Made by a program: the position numbers and the translations under genes. The notes beneath the pieces were generated by a model. It worked only from the letters and a program-made list of their open reading frames with translations. It made no database searches and was not told the origin of the DNA. From Elstera litoralis (GTDB lineage: Bacteria > Pseudomonadota > Alphaproteobacteria > Elsterales > Elsteraceae): a DNA stretch of 6,328 bases. Of the stretch, positions 1 to 6,001 are shown one piece after another; the stretch's first letter is position 1; each line of letters opens with the position of its first letter. The stretch lies in contig NZ_LAJY01000283.1 in the NCBI RefSeq assembly GCF_000963705.1, positions 1 to 6,328 on the forward strand, in the 5' to 3' direction.

Positions 1-2
1 AG

Positions 3-283
3 AATCAGCGCGGCGAAGACTATGAGCGCTTCGAGACTGTCATCGCCAAAATCCCCGAGATTATCGAAGCTTATTCGATTGGTGGTGGGTACGATTATCT
101 TCTGAAGTTTGTCTGCGGGGACGTGCGGGATTATCAGATTCTCAGTGAGAAGATGATTAATTCCGACGTGGGGATCGATAAATTCTTTAGCCACATCGTC
201 ATTAAACCCGTCAAAGCCTATCGCGCATGCCGCTGGCCCATCTCATCGATAAAGACACGAATCCGTCTGTCATTCTGTCCTGA
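3..283 (+). CDS. Lrp/AsnC-family transcriptional regulator, C-terminal part (5' end outside window; probable frameshift near the 3' end)
   Basis: The frame that starts at base 3 encodes the C-terminal ligand-binding (RAM/AsnC) domain of an Lrp/AsnC regulator. Visible family landmarks are ERFETVIAKIPEIIEAYSI, then GGGYDYLLKF, then SDVGIDKFFSHIVIKPVK. The N-terminal HTH lies upstream of the window. In this family the domain forms the oligomer interface and binds an amino-acid effector. After IKPVKAYR the literal frame runs on as Cys/Arg-rich sequence to a stop at 327-329, which does not look like the family. One frame over, from 227, the DNA reads MPLAHLIDKDTNPSVILS and stops at 281-283, and 'MPLAHLI' is the expected C-terminal style. 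One missing base around 222-228 (CGCGC) would join the two. I therefore give 283 as the likely true end. The family call is firm; target genes and effector cannot be inferred. Confidence 0.8.
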
Positions 284-376
284 TATTCCGTTGCCTGTTT
301 GCGGCTGTAGTCAGGCTACGTGTCTCTAGGATAAATTGGGTTTAAAGCGGTCCTATCCGCCCATTCTGAAAACTGA

Positions 377-405
377 GTGACAGAAGAATGTAGCGATGAT
401 ACATT
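377..405 (+). promoter_or_regulatory. sigma70-like promoter for candidate sRNA A
   Basis: A -35 GTGACA (377-382) and an extended -10 TGaTACATT (397-405) are separated by a 17-bp spacer. This predicts transcription starting near 411-412, just before the 5' hairpin of the candidate sRNA. The match is inferred by eye. Confidence 0.45.
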
Positions 406-410
406 ATGAC

Positions 411-528
411 CATGTCAATCAGTCGGCTTCCTCCCCTCCCCGCCGACTGATGGCGCGGGTGCTTTCGGGCAAGGGCATCTGCAAAATTGAAACGGCTGAA
501 GCGTGGGCAACGCTTCAGCCGTTTTTTC
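411..528 (+). ncRNA. candidate small RNA A with a tandem anti-Shine-Dalgarno loop
   Basis: This is a predicted ~118-nt transcript between a plausible promoter and a strong terminator. Its 5' end is a perfect 10-bp hairpin (418-427 / 442-451) with a 14-nt loop, TTCCTCCCCTCCCC (428-441). The loop holds two tandem CCTCC units (430-434 and 435-439), complementary to Shine-Dalgarno sequences. A weaker stem (GGTGC 458-462 / GCATC 475-479) may follow, and the terminator hairpin 491-523 ends the RNA. Alphaproteobacterial anti-SD sRNAs (the 'cuckoo'/CcsR RNAs of Rhodobacter with CCUCCUCCC loops, and rhizobial alpha-r14) share this plan, so a role in repressing translation by masking SDs is possible. 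No convincing protein fits here. The alternative is that the terminator only serves the convergent minus-strand gene and the hairpin is incidental. Confidence 0.5.
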
Positions 529-529
529 T
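491..529 (+). terminator. strong Rho-independent terminator, probably bidirectional
   Basis: A perfect 13-bp stem AACGGCTGAAGCG (491-503) / CGCTTCAGCCGTT (511-523) has a 7-nt loop and runs into a T tract on the plus strand. It would end candidate sRNA A. Read on the minus strand it lies 18 bp past the stop of the 541-1112 gene and is followed by TTTCAATTTTG, so it can end that transcript too. Confidence 0.85.
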
Positions 530-540
530 TGATGTATATC

Positions 541-1112
541 TTAGGCGGCGACGCGCTGGTCGGCGTAGTGGGGCAGAAGCCCGGCAAGCTGGCCGAAATG
601 CTCAAGATCCTGGCGTTCGATATCGAGTAAATCCCCGCTGCGGCGATACCAGCTTGCAATCGCCTCGACGCGGATGCGTTGAGCGGCATCGAGCGCGGGG
701 GAGGCCAGCAACCTATCGATGAGCGGGTGGCCGGTTTCGCTTTCGGCTTCGGTCTCGCGACGGGCTCGGCTTGAATCTGGGGGGCCTCGGGTATTGCCTG
801 GACAGGCTTGCGGCTTACCGCCTCTTCCCGCAGACGGGCAAGCGTTTGCCAATGGTGGGCGGCGCGCTCGGCGGCAATGCGCCGCCGGGTTTCCGCCGCG
901 AGTTGCCGGCCGAGATCAATCAGACTGCGCCAGCCTTTTGCCGGGGCTTGGAGGATGACTTCGTCCCAGCTCAACCCCGCGACGCGCACGAGGCGGGAAG
1001 CGGCGCGGGCTGCCGCCAAAACCTCCGCGTCCTGATCGCTCTCAAGGCGCGCCAGCAGCTTCGGCAGCCGCGCCAAATCTCCCGCCTGATCCTGCGATCC
1101 GTGCCGTGCCAT
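541..1112 (-). CDS. hypothetical small helical protein, interrupted by a probable frameshift
   Basis: I do not recognise a named family. Translation starts at ATG 1112-1110 with a good SD, GGGAG (1124-1120), 7 nt upstream. The first frame gives about 110 residues rich in Ala, Arg and Leu, mostly helical. It contains ARLESDQDAEVLAAARAASR and LVRVAGLSWDEVI, a pattern reminiscent of DUF2786-like helical segments. After about residue 110 the frame loses sense and runs past the downstream terminator. The overlapping frame continues sensibly with GHPLIDRLLASPALDAAQ, then EAIASWYRRSGDLLDIERQ, and stops with TAA at 543-541, just before the terminator. Adding one base to the G6 run at 779-784 fuses the two into a 190-residue protein: an N-terminal helical domain, an acidic/Arg linker and a C-terminal WYRRSG helix motif. 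Either the sequence has a homopolymer error or the gene is disrupted. It has its own promoter and terminator, so it appears monocistronic. Confidence 0.6.
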
Positions 1113-1162
1113 GCCCGTTCTCCCGTTACAAATCTCGGAACAAACCCCGAACCTGTGATTTG

Positions 1163-1191
1163 AGAATGCCGCTGGTTCAGGGACTTGTCAA
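1163..1191 (-). promoter_or_regulatory. sigma70-like promoter for the 541-1112 gene
   Basis: On the minus strand a perfect -35 TTGACA (1191-1186) is followed by a 17-bp spacer and a weak -10 CATTCT (1168-1163). It lies between the upstream kinase stop (1223) and the ATG at 1112. This suggests that the small gene is transcribed separately, not only by read-through. The -35 is convincing; the -10 matches only 3 of 6 positions. Confidence 0.5.
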
Positions 1192-1222
1192 CCGATCTTA
1201 AACGGATGTCAGACGGTTTATC

Positions 1223-2879
1223 TTAGCTCGGGTTTGCCAGCAGATTAGGCCGCGAGAGAACCCGCTCGGCGGGGAGGGCGACCGTTATCGTGGTGCCGAC
1301 ATTCAGCGCGGTTTCGATAATCAGGCGGCCACCGTGCAGTTCCACCAGCGATTTCACCAGCGGCAGACCAAGGCCCGTGCCCTGGAATTTCCGCGACAGG
1401 CTATTGTCCAACTGGCGGAACGGCGTCAGCGCAATCGGCACTTCCGCCGGGTCCATGCCGATGCCGGTATCGGCGACGTGCAGGGCGAGGCCGCCTGTTT
1501 CCAACACCTCGACGCTGGTGGTGATCGTGCCGCCCGCATCGGTGAACTTCACGGCGTTCGATAGCAGGTTCAGCAGAATTTGGCGCAGCAGCCGCCCATC
1601 GGCATAGACGCTCGGCATGTTCGGCGGCAGTTCGGTATGCAGCGACAGGCCCGCCCGCGCGGCGCGGTGCTGGAGCAGGCGCGCGACCGACTGAATAATG
1701 CGGGTAAGGTCCAGTTCTTCCTCGTTCATCTCCACTTTGCCGGATTCGATTTTGGAGAGATCGAGAATATCGTTGATGACTTCGAGCAGATGCGCGCCGC
1801 TCTCGCGGATGTCGCGGGCATAGTCCAGGTAGCGCGGGCTGCCGATCGGGCCGAAGAGCTGGCCTTCCATGATTTCGGCAAAACCGATCACCGCATTCAG
1901 CGGCGTGCGCAACTCGTGGCTCATATTGGCGAGGAAGACGGTTTTGGCGCGGTTGGCGGCAAAGGCTTCTTCCATCGCCGTGCGCATCTTCTCTTCGCTG
2001 CGCTTGCGGTGGGTAATGTCGATATGGGTGAAGACGAAACCGAGGCCGGGGGTGAAGCGCCGGTAGGTTTCGATGATTTTATCGGACAGAATGGTCCATT
2101 CGATCCGCTCCGGCCCATTCGGTGGCAGGCTGGTCATCTGCTGCTGAACGATGGCTTCGGGATCGCCGACGCCGTAATCGCCGCGCTTGGCCAGATAGCG
2201 CACCAGATCGGCATAGGCCATGCCCGGTTTGATAACGCCATTCGGTAAATCGAAAATACCGTGCAGCAGCCGGTTCCAGTGGCGGATCTTCAGATCCTCA
2301 TCGACCAGCAGCACGGAGGTTGCGACATTATCGATGGTCAGGCGCAGTAACGCAGTCTGCCGGGCGAGTTCCATTTCGCGCTGGCGCAGGCGCGTGAGAT
2401 TGGACGCCGCGCCGCGCCAGCCGAGAACCGTGCCGTCGGCCGCGAGAATCGGTCGCCCGGAGGAGCGAACATACGCGAGAGTGCCGTTGGAGCGGCGCAC
2501 GGAGTATAAGAAATTATCGAAGGGGCGTCCGGCGGCCAGATCTTCGGCATGGCGGCGCCAATGGGCCTGATCGGTATCGTCGGCGGTGAGATCCTGGCGG
2601 CGTTTTGCCATAGGGCAGCCGGTCGGGGCCTTCCACATCCGGCACCGCCGATTGGGCGCCGCGCTCGAACCGCACAAAGCGCCCGTCGGCATCCATTTCC
2701 CAGTACCAATCGGCACTACAGGCGAGGAAATCTTGATATTTCGCTTCGAGATTACGCTCGGCTTCCCGCGCGCGGCGGATCTGTCGTTTCAGCGACAGCG
2801 CCCAGGCCAGCAAAGCCGTCGCTACGATCGTCACGCCGATAAACGCTATAAGCGCAGCACTTGTCCCCACGTTCAGCAC
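1223..2879 (-). CDS. PAS / PAS_7 membrane sensor histidine kinase, interrupted by a one-base frameshift
   Basis: Repaired length is 551 residues. The frame opens at GTG 2879, with an in-frame stop shortly upstream and no clear SD. Residues 8-30 form one TM segment, followed by a charged helix (31-48). The first PAS domain (about 48-160) starts FLACSADWYWEMDADGRF. A short coiled segment leads to a PAS_7-type domain (about 182-290) with LLVDEDLKIRHWNRL and AKRGDYGVGDPEA. HisKA has MSHELRTP with phosphoacceptor His321. HATPase_c has N-box NLLSNAVKFT (Asn441), VADTGIGM (Asp470) and GTGLGLPLVKSL. All catalytic motifs are intact. The break is inside PAS1: the first frame reads DRLPYGK then nonsense, while the other frame resumes at RRQDLTADD. 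Removing one T from the T4 run 2603-2606 joins them exactly. If the break is real, the N-terminal TM and half of PAS1 are lost. No response regulator is adjacent, so signal and partner are unknown. Confidence 0.85.
2603..2606 (-). other. frameshift site in the PAS kinase
   Basis: A run of four T on the plus strand (AAAA in the coding sense) lies where the frame changes. With three the reading is Tyr-Gly-Lys-Arg-Arg-Gln-Asp, giving a continuous PAS domain. Total coding length from 2879 to 1223 is 3n+1, consistent with one surplus base. Confidence 0.7.
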
Positions 2880-3009
2880 CGCCTGCCATCAAAAAATGTC
2901 AGCGGGCGGCCCAACGCCCGAACGACACGGTCAATCCAATTCCCCCGTATCAAGGACCATACCTGATCCGAGGGGGGTGTGCGAGTCTAGGACCGAGGGT
3001 TAGGAAAGA

Positions 3010-3038
3010 TTTAAAGCTGCGCGTATCGCGGACGCCAA
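3010..3038 (-). promoter_or_regulatory. possible promoter for the PAS/PAS_7 kinase
   Basis: On the minus strand, TTGGCG (3038-3033) and TTTAAA (3015-3010) have a 17-bp spacer, each matching 4 of 6 consensus bases. A start near 3002 would give a leader of about 120 nt before the GTG at 2879. It is divergent from the plus-strand promoter at 3067-3095. No other feature is evident between 2880 and 3009. Confidence 0.35.
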
Positions 3039-3066
3039 AAAGGATAAATGTAACGCAGTTTCGCCC

Positions 3067-3095
3067 TTGACTCGCCGCACTGCACAACGTACTTT
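3067..3095 (+). promoter_or_regulatory. sigma70-like promoter for candidate sRNA B
   Basis: TTGACT (-35, 3067-3072) and TACTTT (-10, 3090-3095) are 17 bp apart and point to a start at about 3101-3103, exactly where the predicted structured RNA begins. The -35 is strong (5 of 6) and the -10 is weak (3 of 6). Confidence 0.5.
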
Positions 3096-3106
3096 TGCAG
3101 TGCGGC
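3074..3106. promoter_or_regulatory. 11-bp perfect inverted repeat overlapping the sRNA B promoter (candidate operator)
   Basis: GCCGCACTGCA (3074-3084) and TGCAGTGCGGC (3096-3106) flank an 11-bp centre. The repeat covers the spacer, the -10 and the start site of the candidate sRNA promoter, the usual place for a repressor site. The two halves are 22 bp apart, about two helical turns, which suits a dimeric regulator. TGC/GCA-rich half-sites resemble what is described for PhaR-type regulators, but that link is speculative. It is unlikely to be a terminator because no T tract follows. Confidence 0.5.
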
Positions 3107-3193
3107 ATAGAGAGTTTCTCTCTTCCCGCATGACGCTCTTGAGCGTTTCCTCCCTAAACTCGGCAGCCGCGCTTTTAGCGCGGCTCTTTTTTT
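3102..3193 (+). ncRNA. candidate small RNA B with an exposed CCUCCC motif
   Basis: This is a predicted ~92-nt plus-strand RNA. The 5' hairpin combines TGCGG/CCGCA (3101-3105 / 3126-3130), an internal loop and AGAGAG/CTCTCT (3109-3114 / 3118-3123). A second hairpin ACGCT/AGCGT (3133-3137 / 3142-3146) has loop CTTG. Next comes CCTCCC (3149-3154), which can sit in the loop of a small GTTT/AAAC hairpin (3145-3148 / 3156-3159). The terminator 3165-3193 ends it. Promoter, hairpins, an anti-SD motif and a terminator in under 130 bp is the layout of alphaproteobacterial anti-SD sRNAs. It is divergent from the PAS kinase and convergent with the 3251-4693 kinase. No ribosome-binding site or plausible protein was seen in this stretch. 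Expression is unproven. Confidence 0.5.
3165..3193 (+). terminator. Rho-independent terminator of candidate sRNA B
   Basis: A perfect 8-bp stem AGCCGCGC (3165-3172) / GCGCGGCT (3178-3185) has the loop TTTTA and continues into TCTTTTTTT. The T tract lies on the plus side only, so it ends a plus-strand transcript and not the minus-strand kinase. Confidence 0.85.
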
Positions 3194-3239
3194 GTGTGCG
3201 TTCCAACGCGCGGGCGGCACTTTTAGCGCGGCTCTTTTT
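3172..3239 (+). repeat. 20-bp direct repeat duplicating a terminator half
   Basis: The loop, 3' arm and T tract of the terminator (3172-3191) recur exactly at 3220-3239, 48 bp downstream. The second copy lacks the matching 5' arm. It can form only a poorer CGCGC/GCGCG stem (3207-3211 / 3226-3230) before its T5 tract, so it is at best a backup terminator. It lies just beyond the stop of the convergent kinase gene. Confidence 0.8.
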
Positions 3240-3250
3240 ATGCGCGCCAG

Positions 3251-4693
3251 CTAGACCGAACGGTCCTTCGGGAAGGTTAGGGTGAAGCGGCTGCCTTCGC
3301 CGATGCGGCTATCCAGCGTCACGCGGCCGCCGTGCAACTCCATCAGCGATTTTACCAGCGGCAACCCCAGACCCGCGCCCGTATGCAACCGCGAGAGGCC
3401 GTTGTCGACCTGATAGAAGGCATCGAAGATGGCCTCTTGCTCCTCGGTGCTAATGCCGATGCCCGTATCGGCCACACTCAATTCCGCTTCACCCTGCGCA
3501 TTTACCCCCCAAGAAACGCTCACAGTTCCGCCCGCAGGGGTGAATTTGACCGCATTTGTTGCAAGATTGAGCACGCATTGCCGAACGGTGCGCAGATCGG
3601 CAAAAATCACCACCGGCGTTTCGGGCGCGTCGCCCAGCGTGAGGGTAATGTCGCCAGCCTCGGCCTTGCTGCGCAGCAGATCGACGGCAAAGCGGCAGGG
3701 CGCGGCCAGATCGAGCCGGGTTTCGTTCAGCGTATATTGCCGCGCCTCAATGCGGGTGAGCGACAGAAGATCTTCGACAAGGCTGAAGAGATGTTCGGCG
3801 CTCTGATGAATATGGTCGACATACTCGGCATATTGGGGCGGTTGAATCGGCCCGTAGCTGGCGCGCTTGATCGTTTCGGAGAACCCTAGGATCGAGTGCA
3901 GCGGCGTGCGCAGCTCGTGGCTCATATTGGCGAGAAAGGCGGTTTTGGCGTTATTCGCGGCCTCGGCTTCTTGGCGCGCTTGCTGCGCTGCGGCATGAAG
4001 CGCGGCGAGTTCCGTTTCGCGTTCGCGTAGTACCGCTACCATTGCGTCGGAGTGCCGTAGCAGCCGTTGCGTGCTGCCAATCTCGGCAATCAGCAGGACG
4101 AAGAGCACGAGTATGAGCGTGCCCAACCCGGCCAGCAGCAGCGCAAGCCGCCGTTCCAACTCGTCCTGGGCGGCGGTCGAGCGGAGGCCGTTGTAATTGG
4201 GATCGGCCACCATCAGCAGAAAGGCTTCGCGCAGGCGCGGCACGATCTTGCTAATGTCCGCATGGGCTTGCTTCAGTTCGGCGGCGGTTGCCGTTTCGAG
4301 ATGGGCGATCAGCGGGTCTTGATCGTTCAATACCTTATCGAAGGCTTCGAGCGTTTCCGGATACCCCGGCAGCCGGAAGAGAGGCTTCCCCTCCGGCCCG
4401 TGCTTTAGGATATCGACCCGGCTCCACGTCGTATCGAACCGGCGCAAGGTTTCCCGGCGTAAAGCGAGATCGTCGGGGGTTCGCGACAGCAGGTTGAGCG
4501 CGTGGCTATAGCGCAGCGTTTCAATTTCCGTGGCGGCAATCGCCCAAGGGCTGCGGGAGAAATCCAGGCGTGCGGCAGCCTGCCGCTCTTTATCGGCAAG
4601 ATAAGTGACCAACGCCGCGATCATGGTCAGCAGCGTGAGCAGGCTTAGAAGAGTAATGCGCAGCCGGCGATTATAGAGAAAGTGAAGGTTCAT
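3251..4693 (-). CDS. two-TM sensor histidine kinase, partner of the exported Mo-oxidoreductase-like protein
   Basis: This 480-residue membrane kinase presumably autophosphorylates on His and passes the phosphate to an unlinked response regulator. TM1 is at about 12-33 and TM2 at about 183-204. Between them lies a periplasmic, helix-rich domain of about 150 residues (starting near RSPWAIAATEIETLRYS) with no family I can name. A coiled segment (210-250) leads to HisKA with MSHELRTP, phosphoacceptor His259. HATPase_c shows NLATNAVKFT (Asn380), VADTGIGI (Asp409), FDAFYQVDNG and GAGLGLPLVKSL. All catalytic motifs are present. The start is ATG 4693-4691, overlapping the upstream TGA as TGATG. An upstream in-frame ATG at 4789 would add 32 residues inside the preceding gene and has no support. 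No strong SD is seen, so translational coupling is likely. Its kinase core resembles the neighbour at 1223-2879, but the sensory parts differ completely. Confidence 0.92.
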   Translation of the reverse strand: MNLHFLYNRRLRITLLSLLTLLTMIAALVTYLADKERQAAARLDFSRSPWAIAATEIETLRYSHALNLLSRTPDDLALRRETLRRFDTTWSRVDILKHGPEGKPLFRLPGYPETLEAFDKVLNDQDPLIAHLETATAAELKQAHADISKIVPRLREAFLLMVADPNYNGLRSTAAQDELERRLALLLAGLGTLILVLFVLLIAEIGSTQRLLRHSDAMVAVLRERETELAALHAAAQQARQEAEAANNAKTAFLANMSHELRTPLHSILGFSETIKRASYGPIQPPQYAEYVDHIHQSAEHLFSLVEDLLSLTRIEARQYTLNETRLDLAAPCRFAVDLLRSKAEAGDITLTLGDAPETPVVIFADLRTVRQCVLNLATNAVKFTPAGGTVSVSWGVNAQGEAELSVADTGIGISTEEQEAIFDAFYQVDNGLSRLHTGAGLGLPLVKSLMELHGGRVTLDSRIGEGSRFTLTFPKDRSV

Positions 4694-5235
4694 CACGAAA
4701 GGGTAATCCGATCCAACTGCCAGACCCAGCGGTTGCGGATGCTGGCGCGCTCCAGCGCCGGTTCGCCCCGGCGCGGATACATGATCCATAACGGCCCTTT
4801 GGTTCGGCGCGGCAGGGGTTGCTCGTCGATGAACCGGGCCAGAAGAACCTGCCAGCGCAGCAAATCTTCCATCGGAATATTGGCGGCAAAATCATTGAGG
4901 GCATGGGCTCGAAACGTGCCTTGACTAAGGTCCGCCCCACAGGCGGCCAGCACGTCGCGCAGCAGCGGCCCACGATAGGTATGAACCCCCGGCTCCCACC
5001 ACGTATCGGTCGTTACGCTCACTTGCGGGAAGGCATCGATCATCGCGCCGTCGAGCTGGATTTCGCGGGCACCATTGGCGTTGGTGGCGTTCGACCAGCT
5101 AATTTTTCCATCGACCGTGAGCAGAACCGGGCCAACAGGTTCAGCGCGCGGGGAGGCGGCACGGCCTAAACCGGGAAGCAGCGCGGACGCGGCACAACCC
5201 AATAAAATCTGACGGCGCGTGAGAGGAAGCGGCAT
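4693..5235 (-). CDS. exported molybdopterin-oxidoreductase-fold protein (COG3915-like), likely non-catalytic
   Basis: The protein has 180 residues. The N-terminus LTRRQILLG followed by a hydrophobic stretch to about residue 27 (GRAA-SPRAE) is a Tat-like signal, so the protein should act in the periplasm. The mature part fits the small sulfite-oxidase/molybdopterin-binding fold of the COG3915 group: LLTVDGKI, TTDTWWEPGVHTYRGPLLRDVL, AHALNDFAANIP, KGPLWIMYP and RNRWVWQLDRITL. The only cysteines are Cys14 (signal) and Cys99 (helix), and the expected catalytic Cys region reads VSVTTDTWW. Cofactor-dependent catalysis is therefore doubtful and ligand sensing is plausible. The start at ATG 5235 puts the signal at the extreme N-terminus. 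A longer frame to 5337 would overlap radC and bury the signal. The gene overlaps the kinase ORF by TGATG and begins 55 bp after radC. The fold call is good; the function is inferred from context. Confidence 0.75.
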   Translation of the reverse strand: MPLPLTRRQILLGCAASALLPGLGRAASPRAEPVGPVLLTVDGKISWSNATNANGAREIQLDGAMIDAFPQVSVTTDTWWEPGVHTYRGPLLRDVLAACGADLSQGTFRAHALNDFAANIPMEDLLRWQVLLARFIDEQPLPRRTKGPLWIMYPRRGEPALERASIRNRWVWQLDRITLS

Positions 5236-5290
5236 GGGAAACCAACCAAGGCGGGACAAACGGGAGTTTCTTCTTAACGCAACTCCTGGG

Positions 5291-6001
5291 CTACAGCAAA
5301 CCCAGCGCTTTAAAACTGCTGTGACCATGCCGCCCAATCACCAGATGGTCATGCAAGGATATGCCGACCCCCTCCACCGCGCGGGCGAGGGTGCGGGTCA
5401 TATCGATATCGGCTTTCGAGGGGGTCGGGTCGCCGGTCGGGTGATTGTGGACCAGAATGAGCGCCGTCGCGCCGACCTCCAGCGCCCGCTTCACCACGTC
5501 GCGCGGGTACAGCGGGGTATGGTCGATGGTGCCGCGCTGAACCACTTCGTCGCCGATCAAATGATTCTTGCGGTCGAGAAACAGTAGGCGGACCTGCTCG
5601 ATCGGCTCATGGGCCATCGCGATGCGGCAGTAATCCAGCACAGCTTGCCACCCCGCCAGCACGGGGGCCGTGCGCGCCTGTTCGCGGGCGAGGCGGCGGG
5701 CGGCGGCTTGAATGGTTTTCAGCGTGGCAATCGCGACCGGGCCGACGCCCTCCAAGGTGCCCAACTGCGCCGGGTCGGCGGTGAGAACCGCTGAGAAACT
5801 GCCGAAACGCGCCAGCAGTTTCTTCGCCAAGGGTTTCACATCGCCGCGCGCATTGGCCCCGAACAGGATGAGTTCGAGCAACTCGTAATCCGGCAAAGCA
5901 TCCGCATCCCCGGTCAGCAGCCGATCCCGCAATCGGGCGCGATGGCCGACGTAATGGGGCGCTTCGGTGGAAGCCCCGGGGTCAGTGTCGGGCGGGGACA
6001 T
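5291..6001 (-). CDS. radC: RadC-family JAB/MPN-domain protein
   Basis: This is a full-length RadC-family (UPF0758/DUF2466) protein of 236 residues. The N-terminal helical part has HRARLRDRLL and PDYELLELILFG (37-48), then a helix-hairpin-helix-like segment around LEGVGPVAIATLK. The C-terminal JAB metalloprotease-like domain holds the JAMM signature HNHPTGDPTPSKADID, with His185, His187, Ser195 and Asp198, plus Glu152 in GDEVVQRG. These look competent to bind zinc. Despite the name, a DNA-repair role is not established and the biochemical activity is unclear. The start ATG 6001-5999 overlaps the map stop (TGATG), implying coupled translation. No SD is evident. The stop is TAG 5293-5291, and a 5-bp inverted repeat CTGGG/CCCAG sits around it without a T tract, so transcription probably continues into the next gene. 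Confidence 0.96.
   Translation of the reverse strand: MSPPDTDPGASTEAPHYVGHRARLRDRLLTGDADALPDYELLELILFGANARGDVKPLAKKLLARFGSFSAVLTADPAQLGTLEGVGPVAIATLKTIQAAARRLAREQARTAPVLAGWQAVLDYCRIAMAHEPIEQVRLLFLDRKNHLIGDEVVQRGTIDHTPLYPRDVVKRALEVGATALILVHNHPTGDPTPSKADIDMTRTLARAVEGVGISLHDHLVIGRHGHSSFKALGLL

Noticed and set aside
396..722. A plus-strand open frame covering the candidate sRNA
   Set aside because: It runs straight through the strong terminator and into the antisense of the hypothetical gene, and has no SD or recognisable sequence.
1580..2248. A 222-residue open frame on the plus strand
   Set aside because: It lies antisense to the conserved HisKA/PAS_7 coding region and has the composition of a GC-rich shadow frame, with no recognisable motif.
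3074..3106. Inverted repeat as a terminator
   Set aside because: No T tract follows on either strand and it overlaps a promoter, so an operator reading is preferred.
3332..3889. A 185-residue open frame on the plus strand
   Set aside because: It mirrors the kinase core of the 3251-4693 gene. The sense strand has all the family motifs; this frame has none.
4693..4789. Earlier start for the second kinase at 4789
   Set aside because: The added 32 residues are Gly/Ala/Pro-rich, lie wholly inside the upstream gene and would displace TM1 from the N-terminus. The TGATG overlap at 4693 is the better start.
5190..5220. Lipoprotein signal (LLGC) in the exported protein
   Set aside because: Only about six residues separate the twin Arg from Cys14, too short for a hydrophobic region. 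A Tat-type cleavage near residue 27 fits better.
5236..5337. Longer N-terminus for the exported protein
   Set aside because: It would overlap radC and bury the twin-arginine signal 40 residues in.
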